Shown piece by piece: positions 50,354 to 58,718 of a DNA stretch of 59,956 nt. Numbering within the stretch: position 1 is the stretch's first letter; each line of letters starts with the position of its first letter. The notes below the pieces were generated by a model. It was given only the letters and a program-made list of their open reading frames with translations, did no database searches and had not been told where the DNA came from. Made by a program: the position numbers and the translations under genes. The DNA is from DASRHT01 sp035293765 (lineage in GTDB: Bacteria > Chloroflexota > Ktedonobacteria > Ktedonobacterales > Ktedonobacteraceae), in NCBI GenBank assembly GCA_035293765.1, contig DATGMF010000069.1, positions 1 through 59,956 on the forward strand, given 5' to 3'.

Positions 50354-51754
50354 ATGGCTTCTTCACAAAAACAGCAGGATACTGCTATTATAGCATCAAA
50401 TGTCAGCGAGAGATTGATTGTTCTTATTGCCGGTATTGGCATGTTCTTGTCCACCCTTGATACCGGCATTATCAATGTGGCTCTTCCTTCGCTTGTGACC
50501 GATTTCCACACCAGTGTGACCGGCATTACCTGGACCGTAACCATCTATTTGATGGCACTCAGCGCCTCTATTGTCACCTTTGGGCGACTCAGTGATCGTC
50601 ATGGGCATCTTACAATGTATCGATGGGGGCTGCTGGTATTCGCCATCAGCTCGATAGCGGCAGGGGCCTCCTTCTCCCTGGCGCAGCTTATTCTTTCTCG
50701 TTCACTCCAGGGCATTGGGGCTGCCATGCTGCAAGCAACAGCCGCCGCTCTGATTACGACGCTGGTTGCCCCGGAAAGAAAGGGAGCAGCACTCGGGACA
50801 TTAGGAATTATGATTGGTTTGGGTCCAGTCCTCGGACCTGCCGTTGGGGGCATTATATTGTCTTCCATTGGCTGGCGCTGGATTTTCTGGCTCAATATCC
50901 CTTTCTGCCTGCTTGGGCTGTATGGATGTAGTCGGCTCACAACTGGGAGCGTAGCAGAAAGAAAAACGCCCCTTGATGTACCGGGCAATGTGCTTTTTAT
51001 TATCACCATGCTCACTCTTTTATATGGTCTGTCCAACCTTTCGGGAGCCGCTTTTTCGCTCTATCAAGTGGTCCTCCCCTTGCTCATTTTCGGCATTGGT
51101 TTGATCCTCTTCCTTTTCAGAGAAGCTCGCACAAGCTCTCCTTTGCTCGATCTGAAGCTGTTTCGTTCTTCGTTTGTGGCTATTCCTCTTTTTGCAACAG
51201 CGAGCTTCGGAGCTGCAACTGCGGTTGTTTTTATTCTCCCGCCATACTTTTTGGAAAATATTACGCGCCTGGCTCCCTGGCAGGTAGGATATATCGCTCT
51301 GTCTGCGCCGCTAGGCCTGGCAATCGTCTCCCGCTTCTCTGGAAAAGCCATTAAGTACCAGGGAACGAGTCGATTAATGTTGTTTGGTTTGAGCGTCATG
51401 TTTGCCGCTCTAGTTCTTCTGAGTATTATGCAGCCGGGCTGGGGGCCGCTGCTCTTTGTTCCTTTCCTCTTTCTCTATGGAGTGGGAGGCGGTATTTTTC
51501 AGCCGCCCAACATTGCCGGGGTGATGGAGGCCGTAGGGATTGAACGACAGGGCACCATAGGAGCGGTTCAGCGCATGGTACAGAATGTTGCTATTGCTCT
51601 AGGCGCTGCCCTCTCCGCTGTCTTTATTCAATCTCATAGTGGCGCCGGGATCGGCGAACTCCTCTGGGGTTTTCGCAGCGCCTGGATCTTTGCAGGAGCG
51701 CTCATTTTTATCAGCATACTCAGTTTTTGTGTCCTGCTCGCAAGGCGGCGCTGA
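50354..51754 (+). CDS. MFS drug-exporter-type transporter
   Basis: A 466-residue proton-coupled exporter of the DHA2/EmrB-QacA type with 12-14 hydrophobic segments. Motif A after TM2 (GRLSDRHGHLTMYRWG), motif B (RSLQGIGAAMLQATAAALI), motif C (GTLGIMIGLGPVLGPAVGGIIL) and LDTGIINVALPSL in TM1 are all present. The exported drug is unknown. It is probably controlled by the divergent ArsR protein; the intergenic region has AT-rich palindrome-like sequence (AAACTATTTTTGGTTT). Confidence 0.92.
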   Translation: MASSQKQQDTAIIASNVSERLIVLIAGIGMFLSTLDTGIINVALPSLVTDFHTSVTGITWTVTIYLMALSASIVTFGRLSDRHGHLTMYRWGLLVFAISSIAAGASFSLAQLILSRSLQGIGAAMLQATAAALITTLVAPERKGAALGTLGIMIGLGPVLGPAVGGIILSSIGWRWIFWLNIPFCLLGLYGCSRLTTGSVAERKTPLDVPGNVLFIITMLTLLYGLSNLSGAAFSLYQVVLPLLIFGIGLILFLFREARTSSPLLDLKLFRSSFVAIPLFATASFGAATAVVFILPPYFLENITRLAPWQVGYIALSAPLGLAIVSRFSGKAIKYQGTSRLMLFGLSVMFAALVLLSIMQPGWGPLLFVPFLFLYGVGGGIFQPPNIAGVMEAVGIERQGTIGAVQRMVQNVAIALGAALSAVFIQSHSGAGIGELLWGFRSAWIFAGALIFISILSFCVLLARRR

Positions 51755-51802
51755 AATTCTTAGCCACACTCAGCTATCACGATGAATAAAGGGGATTGCC
51801 GA

Positions 51803-52897
51803 TCATTGCGATCCCCTTTCAAGTGTATATAGAGCGAGTACTCGCAACATGTCCTCCACCACGACCCCAAGAGGCGCGACAGGCACATATTCATCAACTG
51901 AATGCTCGTTAACGACCCCGGTAGAAACGGTGAAGGCTCTGATCTTTGGACGAAAGCCGCTGGTGTCGCTATTGATAAAGGTTGGTTTCATCTCTAGCGC
52001 CTGGCCTCTTTGTGCGAGAACCTGGCGGTACGTATTTAGCAGTGGTTCATTCATATCCAGCGCGTATCCGGTTGAATGGGTTTTGAACGAAACTGTCGCC
52101 TGTCCACCCAGGCGGTGAGCAGTTTGCTCGAAGGCTTGCCGTATAGCCCGCCTGTATTGTTCCTGCACCTCTGCTGGCTCGAAGCTGCGTAGCTCTCCCT
52201 CGATGAGCAGCATGTCGGGTATGGCATTGCGAGCGCTGCCGCCGCTGATGCGTCCGATGTTGATGCGCGTCTGATCCTGAGCGAGCGAGCCATGCGGATA
52301 GTCAGCCTCGTGGAAGATATGGATAGCATGAGTCGTCTGCGAAAGATCTTTCCCGGGATGGCCCGTTCGTCCCGTAATCTTGATGTCAAACGCTTCGTAG
52401 GTTGCGCCCGCTGAGACGACGACCCCGGCTTCAAAAGCATTATCAAAGACGATGCCATCGGTTACGGACCATACCGAGCTGTCAAAGGAGGTTGCGCCGC
52501 ATAGTCCGGTCTCTTCCTGGACGGTGAAAAGAATCAGCAGTGGCGGATGTGGGAGGCGCTGCTCGGTGATGCGCCGTAGCATCTCTAAAATAATAGTGAT
52601 CCCGGCGGCATCATCGGCCCCCAGATTGGTGGTGCCATCGCTATACAGGATGCCATCGCGCAGGATCGGCTCATGCCCCAGTCCAGGAGGGACACGGTCC
52701 ATATGCGCGTTGAGCAGCAGCGGTTTGCCCTCGCCTTCAACCATAGCCAGTAAGTTGCCCACCGCGTCCGCCTGCGTTGCATAACCGAGCCTGCCCATTT
52801 GCTCTTCTAGATAGTGACGAATGTGCTCCTCATGCCCTGATGTGCTCGGCAGACGTGCAAGTTCGATCAATGTTTGACAGAGGCGTTGACTATACAT
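51803..52897 (-). CDS. M20/M42-type metallopeptidase (tripeptidase-like)
   Basis: A 364-residue zinc aminopeptidase. Zinc ligands and motifs: NAHMDRV (first His-x-Asp), NLGADDAAG (bridging Asp), FTVQEETGLCGA (catalytic Glu pair), GIVFDNAFE, and a C-terminal His in STGVVNEHSVDEYVP. A dimerisation domain is inserted at about 180-290 (TGRTGHPG...GGSARNAIPD). Closest to PepT/tripeptide aminopeptidase in the M20 family. Cytoplasmic; monocistronic and convergent with the MFS gene. Confidence 0.9.
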   Translation of the reverse strand: MYSQRLCQTLIELARLPSTSGHEEHIRHYLEEQMGRLGYATQADAVGNLLAMVEGEGKPLLLNAHMDRVPPGLGHEPILRDGILYSDGTTNLGADDAAGITIILEMLRRITEQRLPHPPLLILFTVQEETGLCGATSFDSSVWSVTDGIVFDNAFEAGVVVSAGATYEAFDIKITGRTGHPGKDLSQTTHAIHIFHEADYPHGSLAQDQTRINIGRISGGSARNAIPDMLLIEGELRSFEPAEVQEQYRRAIRQAFEQTAHRLGGQATVSFKTHSTGYALDMNEPLLNTYRQVLAQRGQALEMKPTFINSDTSGFRPKIRAFTVSTGVVNEHSVDEYVPVAPLGVVVEDMLRVLALYTLERGSQ

Positions 52898-53114
52898 GGT
52901 TTCGGTGATCCCCCTTCTGATTAGCGTTGAACTATTCCCTATCTTACCACGCTCAGGAGTTGCTTAAAATCCCTTTCGCTTGACGAATGGTTCTCCCATC
53001 GCTATCATGCGACATAGAGAGACTAGAAACTCTTTACTGCAATTTGGACTGTGGGTTTAAAGGGTTACAGCACCAGATACTTGCTTAGATTGTGCAGAGG
53101 GGGGATTTGCATGC

Positions 53115-54749
53115 ATGTCGCGTAGTTCAGTAGAGCTGATGGGGGTACCGGATGAGCTCTATCACTGGATGCCGGGAGAGATGGTGGTGATTGTACGTTT
53201 GCCCCGGCTTCCGGTTGGTGATGCTCAGGATATGCTGGTTGAACAGGTGCGTACCCTGCTGAATGAATTTCTGGCCCAATATAATATTATTCTGGAACCA
53301 TATGGAACCTATGGACGATGGCGCGAAACGTCAACTATGCCGCCTGTACACCGCCAATCATTTATTTTCGGGTTACACCGCAAACAACCGCTCATCGCCA
53401 TTTTCTTTCATACCCGCTATATGGATGCCAGCATTCAGGACCCCTTGCCTATGGCTCTATCCTATCTTCAGGGACATCTCGAACACCTTGCGCAGATCGG
53501 TTTGCACCTGGTTTCTGCCATGCCCAACTGGTTGGTTACCGCAGCTCCTCTTTGCTATGGCGAAGGTGGCCCTGCGATTCCTCCTCATCCCGCCCCGGTT
53601 CTTGACGTCACGGCGACAGGGAATTCTCTGCTGGGCTGGCGCGTCAATGTGCTTGACCACAGTTTTCCGCTGGACTCCAGGGGCGCTGAAGATGTGGTGG
53701 TTGCGGTGCTGGATACCGCTCAGCAGGCTGATCGCATCCGTAGCGCCGCCAGCCGGCCAGAACTGCGCAGAAACTGGCTGTTGCAACGCCTGTCAAGCGA
53801 CCTGCGTAGCGAGGATGGCTCCTTTGTCGTCGAATACGACCGTTATCCTCTTACCAGCGACGTTCGTACCGGGCGCGATTATCAGAACGATTGGCGCTAC
53901 TATTTTATGCCTGATCACGGCCTTGCAATTGCAGGACTGGTGCGAGATGTTGCGCCGCGCGCTCGCATCAGGCTCGTGCGCATTTTGAACGATTTTGGTG
54001 GCTGCGATCTCTATAATCTCTTTGCCGCATTAACCGATCTTGAGCGCGAGCTTGTTTCCGGCACCATTCGGCGCCTGGTCATCAATCTCAGCCTGACCAT
54101 CATGCCCGATATCCGCCGTCTCCCCTATATCTGGTTCGACCATCGTCAATGGCCCACTGCCCAACTACCAGGAGTGATCCGCGTGCTCAGTCACATAGAA
54201 GAGGGGCTGCGGTTGCTCTTCGAGTCTCTCTTTGCACATGGTGCGTTGATAGTCGCGGCGGCAGGGAATGATTCGTTCAGCCTGACCGAGAAGAATCTTC
54301 CCCCGCGCGCCCCCCGTGCGCCTGCGCGTTACGATTCCACCTTGAGCGTGGCTGCGGTCAACAGTAAATTTGCCCCCTCGAACTTCTCCAATGCCGCCAA
54401 TGTGCCGCCAGGTGATAGGGGAGTCGCGACCTTTGGCGGTGATGGCTACGGCATGGTGGATAGCCATGCCTTGCCCGATGCGGTGCGCGGTATTTTTATC
54501 TCGCCCACCTTCCCTTTAGGGGAACAGAATAGTTCCGGCTGGGCGGACTGGAGCGGCTCATCGTTCTCCACCGCGATTATCAGCGCCCTGGGCGCTCACT
54601 TGCTGGCTCAGAGCTGGTCGGCCTCCAACATTATGACACGTCTGGCCTCCGGCCAGGAACGCCGCAGCGACTCGCTCTTCGGCTCTGCCCCTGATGCGCC
54701 CTCTCTGCTGGCGAACATTATCAAGGTGCAACAACGTTTTGGGGTGTGA
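53115..54749 (+). CDS. Subtilisin-like S8 family serine protease, no signal peptide
   Basis: A 544-residue protease. The first 190 residues are an unrecognised N-terminal domain. Catalytic Asp in VVVAVLDTA; catalytic His in DHGLAIAGLV; oxyanion Asn in LIVAAAGND; nucleophile Ser in WSGSSFSTAII. The His motif has HGL in place of the common HGT. No signal peptide or transmembrane segment, so it is intracellular or non-classically secreted. The 72 residues between Asp and His include a variable insertion. AGGGGGGA precedes the ATG. Confidence 0.88.
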   Translation: MSRSSVELMGVPDELYHWMPGEMVVIVRLPRLPVGDAQDMLVEQVRTLLNEFLAQYNIILEPYGTYGRWRETSTMPPVHRQSFIFGLHRKQPLIAIFFHTRYMDASIQDPLPMALSYLQGHLEHLAQIGLHLVSAMPNWLVTAAPLCYGEGGPAIPPHPAPVLDVTATGNSLLGWRVNVLDHSFPLDSRGAEDVVVAVLDTAQQADRIRSAASRPELRRNWLLQRLSSDLRSEDGSFVVEYDRYPLTSDVRTGRDYQNDWRYYFMPDHGLAIAGLVRDVAPRARIRLVRILNDFGGCDLYNLFAALTDLERELVSGTIRRLVINLSLTIMPDIRRLPYIWFDHRQWPTAQLPGVIRVLSHIEEGLRLLFESLFAHGALIVAAAGNDSFSLTEKNLPPRAPRAPARYDSTLSVAAVNSKFAPSNFSNAANVPPGDRGVATFGGDGYGMVDSHALPDAVRGIFISPTFPLGEQNSSGWADWSGSSFSTAIISALGAHLLAQSWSASNIMTRLASGQERRSDSLFGSAPDAPSLLANIIKVQQRFGV

Positions 54750-54836
54750 TGGGGAGTTTTTACTTGCTACTTAAAAATGAGGTATATCTGTCATTGCTTT
54801 ATGTTATCATTGTAGTAGGCGTTGTAGAGAGAAATC

Positions 54837-55052
54837 ATGCCACCTAAAATTCGGCAACTCAAAGCCTCTTTAGCTAAAGCAGGCTTTGTCTGGCGACCAG
54901 GAAAAGGTAGCCAGACTGTTTGGACACATCCAGATCTACCGGAATTAGAAGTTACGCTGTCCGGTCATGATGGCAATGATGCGAAGCCTTATCAAGTAAA
55001 GGATGTTCAAGAAGCTTTGAAGCATCTGGGGGAAAATTATCATGGATATTAA
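54837..55052 (+). CDS. hicA: HicA-family toxin, active-site His replaced by Gln
   Basis: A 71-residue HicA-like double-stranded RNA-binding-fold protein (IRQLKASLAKAGFVWRPGKGSQTVWTHP...VTLSGHDGNDAKPYQVKDV). HicA toxins cleave mRNA using a His in a GSH motif; here residue 26 is Gln (GSQ). The stop overlaps the hicB start by 11 bases, a standard type II toxin-antitoxin arrangement. Other residues of the fold are conserved, so it may be inactive or have altered activity. Confidence 0.85.
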   Translation: MPPKIRQLKASLAKAGFVWRPGKGSQTVWTHPDLPELEVTLSGHDGNDAKPYQVKDVQEALKHLGENYHGY

Positions 55053-55251
55053 ACACTATTCGATGAATATTCAGTGGAGCGATGAAGATCAGGCATATAT
55101 TGTTACTGTGCCCGAACTCCCAGGATGTAGAACTCATGGAGAAACATACGAAGATGCTGTTAAACAGGGACAAGATGCTATTGAGAGCTGGATTATGGTG
55201 GCACGAGAGTTAGGCCGACCAATTCCACCGCCGAACAAAGTTGTGGTTTAA
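55042..55251 (+). CDS. hicB: HicB-family antitoxin
   Basis: A 69-residue short HicB with the RNase H-like fold core: YSMNIQWSDEDQAYIVTVPELPGCRTHGETYEDAVKQGQDAIESWI. It lacks the C-terminal DNA-binding domain of longer HicBs, so autoregulation by DNA binding is unlikely through this protein alone. It should mask the HicA active-site surface. Overlaps hicA by 11 bases. Confidence 0.9.
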   Translation: MDIKHYSMNIQWSDEDQAYIVTVPELPGCRTHGETYEDAVKQGQDAIESWIMVARELGRPIPPPNKVVV

Positions 55252-55311
55252 TACTGTATTTAGTAGCTCGTTTGCTGAAACAGTGGTTACCAAACAAGGC
55301 AGCAGGTACCA

Positions 55312-55375
55312 TTTACAAGCGTGTTTTTGTAGGATATAATATTGACAAATGTAATGAGATAGACAACCTGTCTAT
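55312..55375 (+). promoter_or_regulatory. Promoter and operator-like palindrome of erpA-like gene
   Basis: TTTACA (55312-55317), 17-bp spacer, TATAAT (55335-55340). ATAGACA and TGTCTAT (55359-55375, 3-base centre) form a perfect palindrome just after the predicted start. Confidence 0.7.
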
Positions 55376-55441
55376 TATCTACTACTATTCGGGAAAAGCG
55401 AGGGGATTGAGTAGTCAATCCCTTTCAGAGAGGTGAAATAC

Positions 55442-55840
55442 ATGATCGAGCAGAACCAGCAATCGGCGACAGAGACCATTATCACGATGACCCCGACCGC
55501 CGTAGAGAAAATTCGCGAACTGCTCACGCAAGAAAATGATCCAACACTTGGTCTGCGCATTTTTGTTGCTGGTGGTGGATGCTCTGGTCTCCAATATGGG
55601 ATGACCCTCGATGAGGAGCAAGAAGGCGATACCATTATTGAGCAGCACGACTTTAGGGTCTTCGTTGATGAAATGAGCCTGGGGTACATCACTGGCAGCG
55701 AAGTAGATTATGTTGACAGCCTGATGGGCGCTGGCTTTACCGTCAATAACCCTAATGCTGTCTCAAGCTGCGGCTGCGGACATTCCTTTAAGACTGCCGA
55801 TGGCGGCGGCGAAGCTCGCGGTTGCGGCTGCGGTCACTAA
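55442..55840 (+). CDS. erpA: Iron-sulfur cluster insertion protein (ErpA/IscA type)
   Basis: A 132-residue A-type carrier that delivers Fe-S clusters. The three ligands are visible: first Cys in GGGCSGLQYGM, then the C-terminal SSCGCGHSF (Cys-Gly-Cys). An extra Cys-rich tail, ARGCGCGH, is unusual. The ATG at 55442 follows GAGAGGTGA. Promoter and palindrome upstream; an intrinsic terminator follows. Confidence 0.92.
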   Translation: MIEQNQQSATETIITMTPTAVEKIRELLTQENDPTLGLRIFVAGGGCSGLQYGMTLDEEQEGDTIIEQHDFRVFVDEMSLGYITGSEVDYVDSLMGAGFTVNNPNAVSSCGCGHSFKTADGGGEARGCGCGH

Positions 55841-55873
55841 GCAAAACCAGGCAAAATCTCCGTTTGACATTTC

Positions 55874-55914
55874 GGCCCACCTTCCCATGATTTATTCAGG
55901 GAGGTGGGCCTTTT
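55874..55914 (+). terminator. Intrinsic terminator after erpA
   Basis: GGCCCACCTTCCC and GGGAGGTGGGCC pair (one bulge) around a 12-base loop, followed by TTTTAT. Confidence 0.9.
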
Positions 55915-55991
55915 ATGAAGAAAAAACAAGTGTGAATGAAGTTGGAGCCTAAAGGGGCTTTATTAAAGAATCCAGTGAATAAAACTGGTAG

Positions 55992-56192
55992 CTAATCTTT
56001 CTCATTACGGTGCATACGATCAGTCCGCCTGCGCTGTTTGAAATCCTCCAAGTCATCGCGGCTGATTTTGAAGCCTTTGCCCAGAACGATAGCTATCAGT
56101 TCGCCTGAAGCAATATATTGTCTAACAGTCTTGGGGCTTATGCGCAATTCTTTGGCGGCTTCTTCGACTGTGAGCAACTCCTCTCCCGGCAT
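55992..56192 (-). CDS. Excisionase-type helix-turn-helix DNA-binding protein
   Basis: A 66-residue MerR/excisionase-like domain (LLTVEEAAKELRISPKTVRQYIASGELIAIVLGKGFKISRDDLEDFKQRRR), the HTH_17 family, with the typical wing G-K-G-F-K-I-S. Such proteins are found with mobile elements or as small regulators. It has a GGAGGGAG ribosome site. No integrase is near; the TnpB gene is 1 kb away. Confidence 0.88.
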   Translation of the reverse strand: MPGEELLTVEEAAKELRISPKTVRQYIASGELIAIVLGKGFKISRDDLEDFKQRRRTDRMHRNEKD

Positions 56193-56480
56193 AAAACTCC
56201 CTCCAAGTTTTTCATTAGTATATCAGAGCCACGAACATTTTACAAAAAGCAAGAAACACTTGAAAAACGGTAACGTAGATGATATACTTCCTTCGAAGGG
56301 AACGAAAGTCTCTAAAAAGATGTACAAAGTATATTAAGTAAGCGGTAGTATGTATATGGCCTAATGTTACCGCATTAGGCCAACAGAGAGTCTAGTCTCT
56401 AAACTCGATCTAGCCTCTCTTTGTCGCATGATAGCGACAGGGGAGCCATTCGTCAAGCATTGAGAAAGGAAGCTTGAGCT
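56193..56480. other. Intergenic region with hairpin
   Basis: Contains a perfect 10-bp hairpin, TGGCCTAATG/CATTAGGCCA (56357-56382). No gene visible in about 290 bases. Confidence 0.5.
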
Positions 56481-57152
56481 ATGGCAACAGCACGTTGCGA
56501 GGCGCTCCGTCGCCTCCACATTGCCCCATTGATGCGCATACAGGATGCCATTTTTCGTAAGCAGTATGAGCGAGGCTTAGCCTCTGTTCTGTTTGAAGAA
56601 CGGGAAGTTGAAGCATTGGAGGAACCACCTACACCTTTGCACGATCTGTATTTAGTAGATATGTTCACCCTTGCCCGAAACCTTTTTCACCTCTTCGATG
56701 GGCATCACCAGCAATGCCTCTACGCCCATTTCGGCTTGACGCTGGGCGAGATCCACGGCAGCGTATTATCGCCCAGCAGTGGATCTGTCCGACCTGAGGT
56801 CTCCACCCTGGTCACACTTGAGGATGAGGAGGTCATCCGTGGCTACCGAGCAGGCAGGGTATTCTACTTTACTGAAGCAGATGGTGAGCAGGAGTGGTGC
56901 TGGACTGAGGAACGCCTACTCGAACGACTAGAGGAACTGGCCCAGGAGTACGACACCTACCAGGATGCCTCACGCACCGTTCGCTTTGCTATCGGGGGCA
57001 TCTTAGGAGAGCTGAGTGGGCCGCTCTTTCCCTGGACAACAGAAGAACAGCGTGCCATCGAAGCGGAGAGTATCAAAGAGCTCGGGTACGTCTGTCCACT
57101 CAATCCTGGCAGTATCGCCGCTCGGCAGTTCATGATGCAACCGGTTTTGTGA
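56481..57152 (+). CDS. Protein of unknown function beside TnpB
   Basis: A 223-residue, acidic, soluble protein I do not recognise. Seen: an N-terminal helix (RCEALRRLHIAPLMRIQDAIFRKQYERGLASVLFEE), a Trp/Glu-rich part (EADGEQEWCWTEERLLERLEELAQEYDTYQ) and a conserved-looking C-terminus with ELGYVCPLNPG. No signal peptide or membrane segment. GAAAGGAAG precedes the ATG. It ends 61 bases before the TnpB start, with a 12-bp hairpin between. Perhaps an accessory gene of the TnpB element or the unrelated host gene it inserted next to. Confidence 0.6.
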   Translation: MATARCEALRRLHIAPLMRIQDAIFRKQYERGLASVLFEEREVEALEEPPTPLHDLYLVDMFTLARNLFHLFDGHHQQCLYAHFGLTLGEIHGSVLSPSSGSVRPEVSTLVTLEDEEVIRGYRAGRVFYFTEADGEQEWCWTEERLLERLEELAQEYDTYQDASRTVRFAIGGILGELSGPLFPWTTEEQRAIEAESIKELGYVCPLNPGSIAARQFMMQPVL

Positions 57153-57160
57153 GGTGGGAG

Positions 57161-57188
57161 CGTGCAACCAGGATAACCTGGTTGCACG
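57161..57188. terminator. Hairpin between unknown gene and tnpB
   Basis: CGTGCAACCAGG and CCTGGTTGCACG form a perfect 12-bp stem with a 4-base loop, 8 bases after the unknown gene's stop. It may be its terminator or the left-end hairpin of the IS200/605-like element. Confidence 0.65.
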
Positions 57189-57213
57189 CCGTGTTGGAAA
57201 GAGGATACGCAGG

Positions 57214-58389
57214 ATGCTCCTATGTAAGAAAATCAGGATTGAGGTTAACACACAAGAGGCGGAAGCGTTAGAGTTCATGCAAGGCAAGTGTCGCGGCCTC
57301 TACAACTGGTGGATCATGCGACTACGCAATGGCGAACGCTGGAACCTCGAACGAGCAAAAAAGTCGCTCAGGGAGAGTAAAACCCATGACCCTGACATAT
57401 GCTTTGTCTATGGCAAGCTGTTAGCTGAGGTGTACTTTCGCCTTGACAAAGCGATGCAAGCGTTCTTCAAGCGGGTGGCTGAAGGCGCACAGAAACCAGG
57501 GTTTCCCCGCGTCAAGCCACGGCACCAGTTCTTTACGCTCTGCTATCCGGCGATGTACTTGATTGTTGAAGGCAGCACGATTATCCTGCCCACAGGAGGC
57601 GGGGGCAACTGGGGACCGAAACGCTATCCCAATATCAGAGCCAAGCTGACCGAAACGCCACCATCATGCTTTCGGGAAGTAGCCGTTTCCCGTGATGCCC
57701 GAGGGAACTATTATTGCTCGTTTGTGTATGAACAGGCAGAGCAGCAGGCGTCCCAGGATGGCATTGTGGCGTTTGATCTGGGCATCAAGACGCTTGCAAC
57801 GGGCTATTCCAATCAGGGACGGTTTTACCACATTGGCGGGTTCAAAGGTTATCGTTGGTACAACAAGCAACTTGACAAAATCCGCTCCAAGCGTGATAAA
57901 TGCAAAAAGAAATCACGTCGGTATATTCACCTCTCAAACGTGTACAAGCGTGTCTCCGAACAGAAACGCAACAAACAGCGAGACTGTCTGCATAAAGCGT
58001 CTCATCTCATCGCGGGCCGACTGGCTGAAAGGGCTGTGGTCATTGGCGATCTTTCCCAACGGCAGATGGTCATCAAAAAACAGGAGAAGGAGACCCCCAA
58101 AGAACGACGCAAGCGACAGCTCCGTAACCGCATGGTATATAATGATTGGGGCCTCTACAGCTTTATGCAGATGCTTGCGTATAAGTGTTTGCGCTTTGGG
58201 AAAGAATTACATATAATAAGTGAACGCGGTACGACGAAGATGTGTCATTGCTGCAAACGCAAAAAGGACATGCCGCTATGGCAACGAACGTATCGCTGTG
58301 GGAACTGCGGCTTGGTGATGGATCGTGACGAGAATAGCGCGATCAACATCTATGAGCGGTTCCTTGCCCGGCTGGGGCCACACACGTAG
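57214..58389 (+). CDS. tnpB: TnpB RNA-guided endonuclease (IS200/IS605-family), rearranged RuvC type
   Basis: A 391-residue TnpB. RuvC-I is IVAFDLGIKTLATG (D188). At the RuvC-II position the motif is VVIGDLSQ (278-280), with Gly where active TnpBs carry the catalytic Glu. The zinc finger CHCCKRKK...YRCGNCG follows, preceded by Glu337 in IISERGTTKMC. RuvC-III is MDRDENSAINI. The loss of the RuvC-II Glu with another Glu before the zinc finger matches the rearranged-active-site TnpBs related to Fanzor. No TnpA. ATG 57214 follows AAGAGGA. A hairpin overlaps the stop (58383-58401). Confidence 0.9.
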   Translation: MLLCKKIRIEVNTQEAEALEFMQGKCRGLYNWWIMRLRNGERWNLERAKKSLRESKTHDPDICFVYGKLLAEVYFRLDKAMQAFFKRVAEGAQKPGFPRVKPRHQFFTLCYPAMYLIVEGSTIILPTGGGGNWGPKRYPNIRAKLTETPPSCFREVAVSRDARGNYYCSFVYEQAEQQASQDGIVAFDLGIKTLATGYSNQGRFYHIGGFKGYRWYNKQLDKIRSKRDKCKKKSRRYIHLSNVYKRVSEQKRNKQRDCLHKASHLIAGRLAERAVVIGDLSQRQMVIKKQEKETPKERRKRQLRNRMVYNDWGLYSFMQMLAYKCLRFGKELHIISERGTTKMCHCCKRKKDMPLWQRTYRCGNCGLVMDRDENSAINIYERFLARLGPHT

Positions 58390-58690
58390 CCGGTCTACGT
58401 GCGGTGTGCTGCATGGAAGTGCAGTAATTGGCAATGTGGACTTCATTGGACACATTAAAGAAAGGCAGTATGCATGAGCGGAAGAATTGCCCACCGACCC
58501 CGTTATCGTCTGATGCACCATCCTGTACAAACTCCACCCAACGCTCGACGTCTCTTCCTTCACAACCGCTGGACGTACCGCCGTCAGCAGCCTTCCTATG
58601 AGAAACGCCCGCTAGGATACGGCCTTGCGCTGCTCCCGTTTGGATACCGCCTGCTGGTACCGTCTTTCCATTACCAGCGGTAATACAGGC
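58390..58690 (+). other. Region downstream of tnpB
   Basis: CACGTAG/CTACGTG hairpin at 58383-58401 overlaps the tnpB stop; the guide RNA of TnpB is normally encoded at the 3' end of the gene and beyond, so this is its likely position. A 69-codon Arg/Pro-rich frame at 58474-58683 has AAGG before its ATG but no recognised domain; I do not call it. Confidence 0.35.
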
Positions 58691-58718
58691 GAGTAGGCAC
58701 TGCAATACGTGCCTACTC
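58691..58718. terminator. Hairpin overlapping stop of receiver-like gene
   Basis: GAGTAGGCAC and GTGCCTACTC (58691-58718, 8-base loop) form a perfect stem. It includes the stop codon of the leftward gene at 58713, so is its likely 3' end. Confidence 0.65.

Noticed and set aside
58474..58683. A 69-codon Arg/Pro-rich frame downstream of tnpB
   Set aside because: Weak ribosome site, no domain; the region more likely encodes the TnpB guide RNA.
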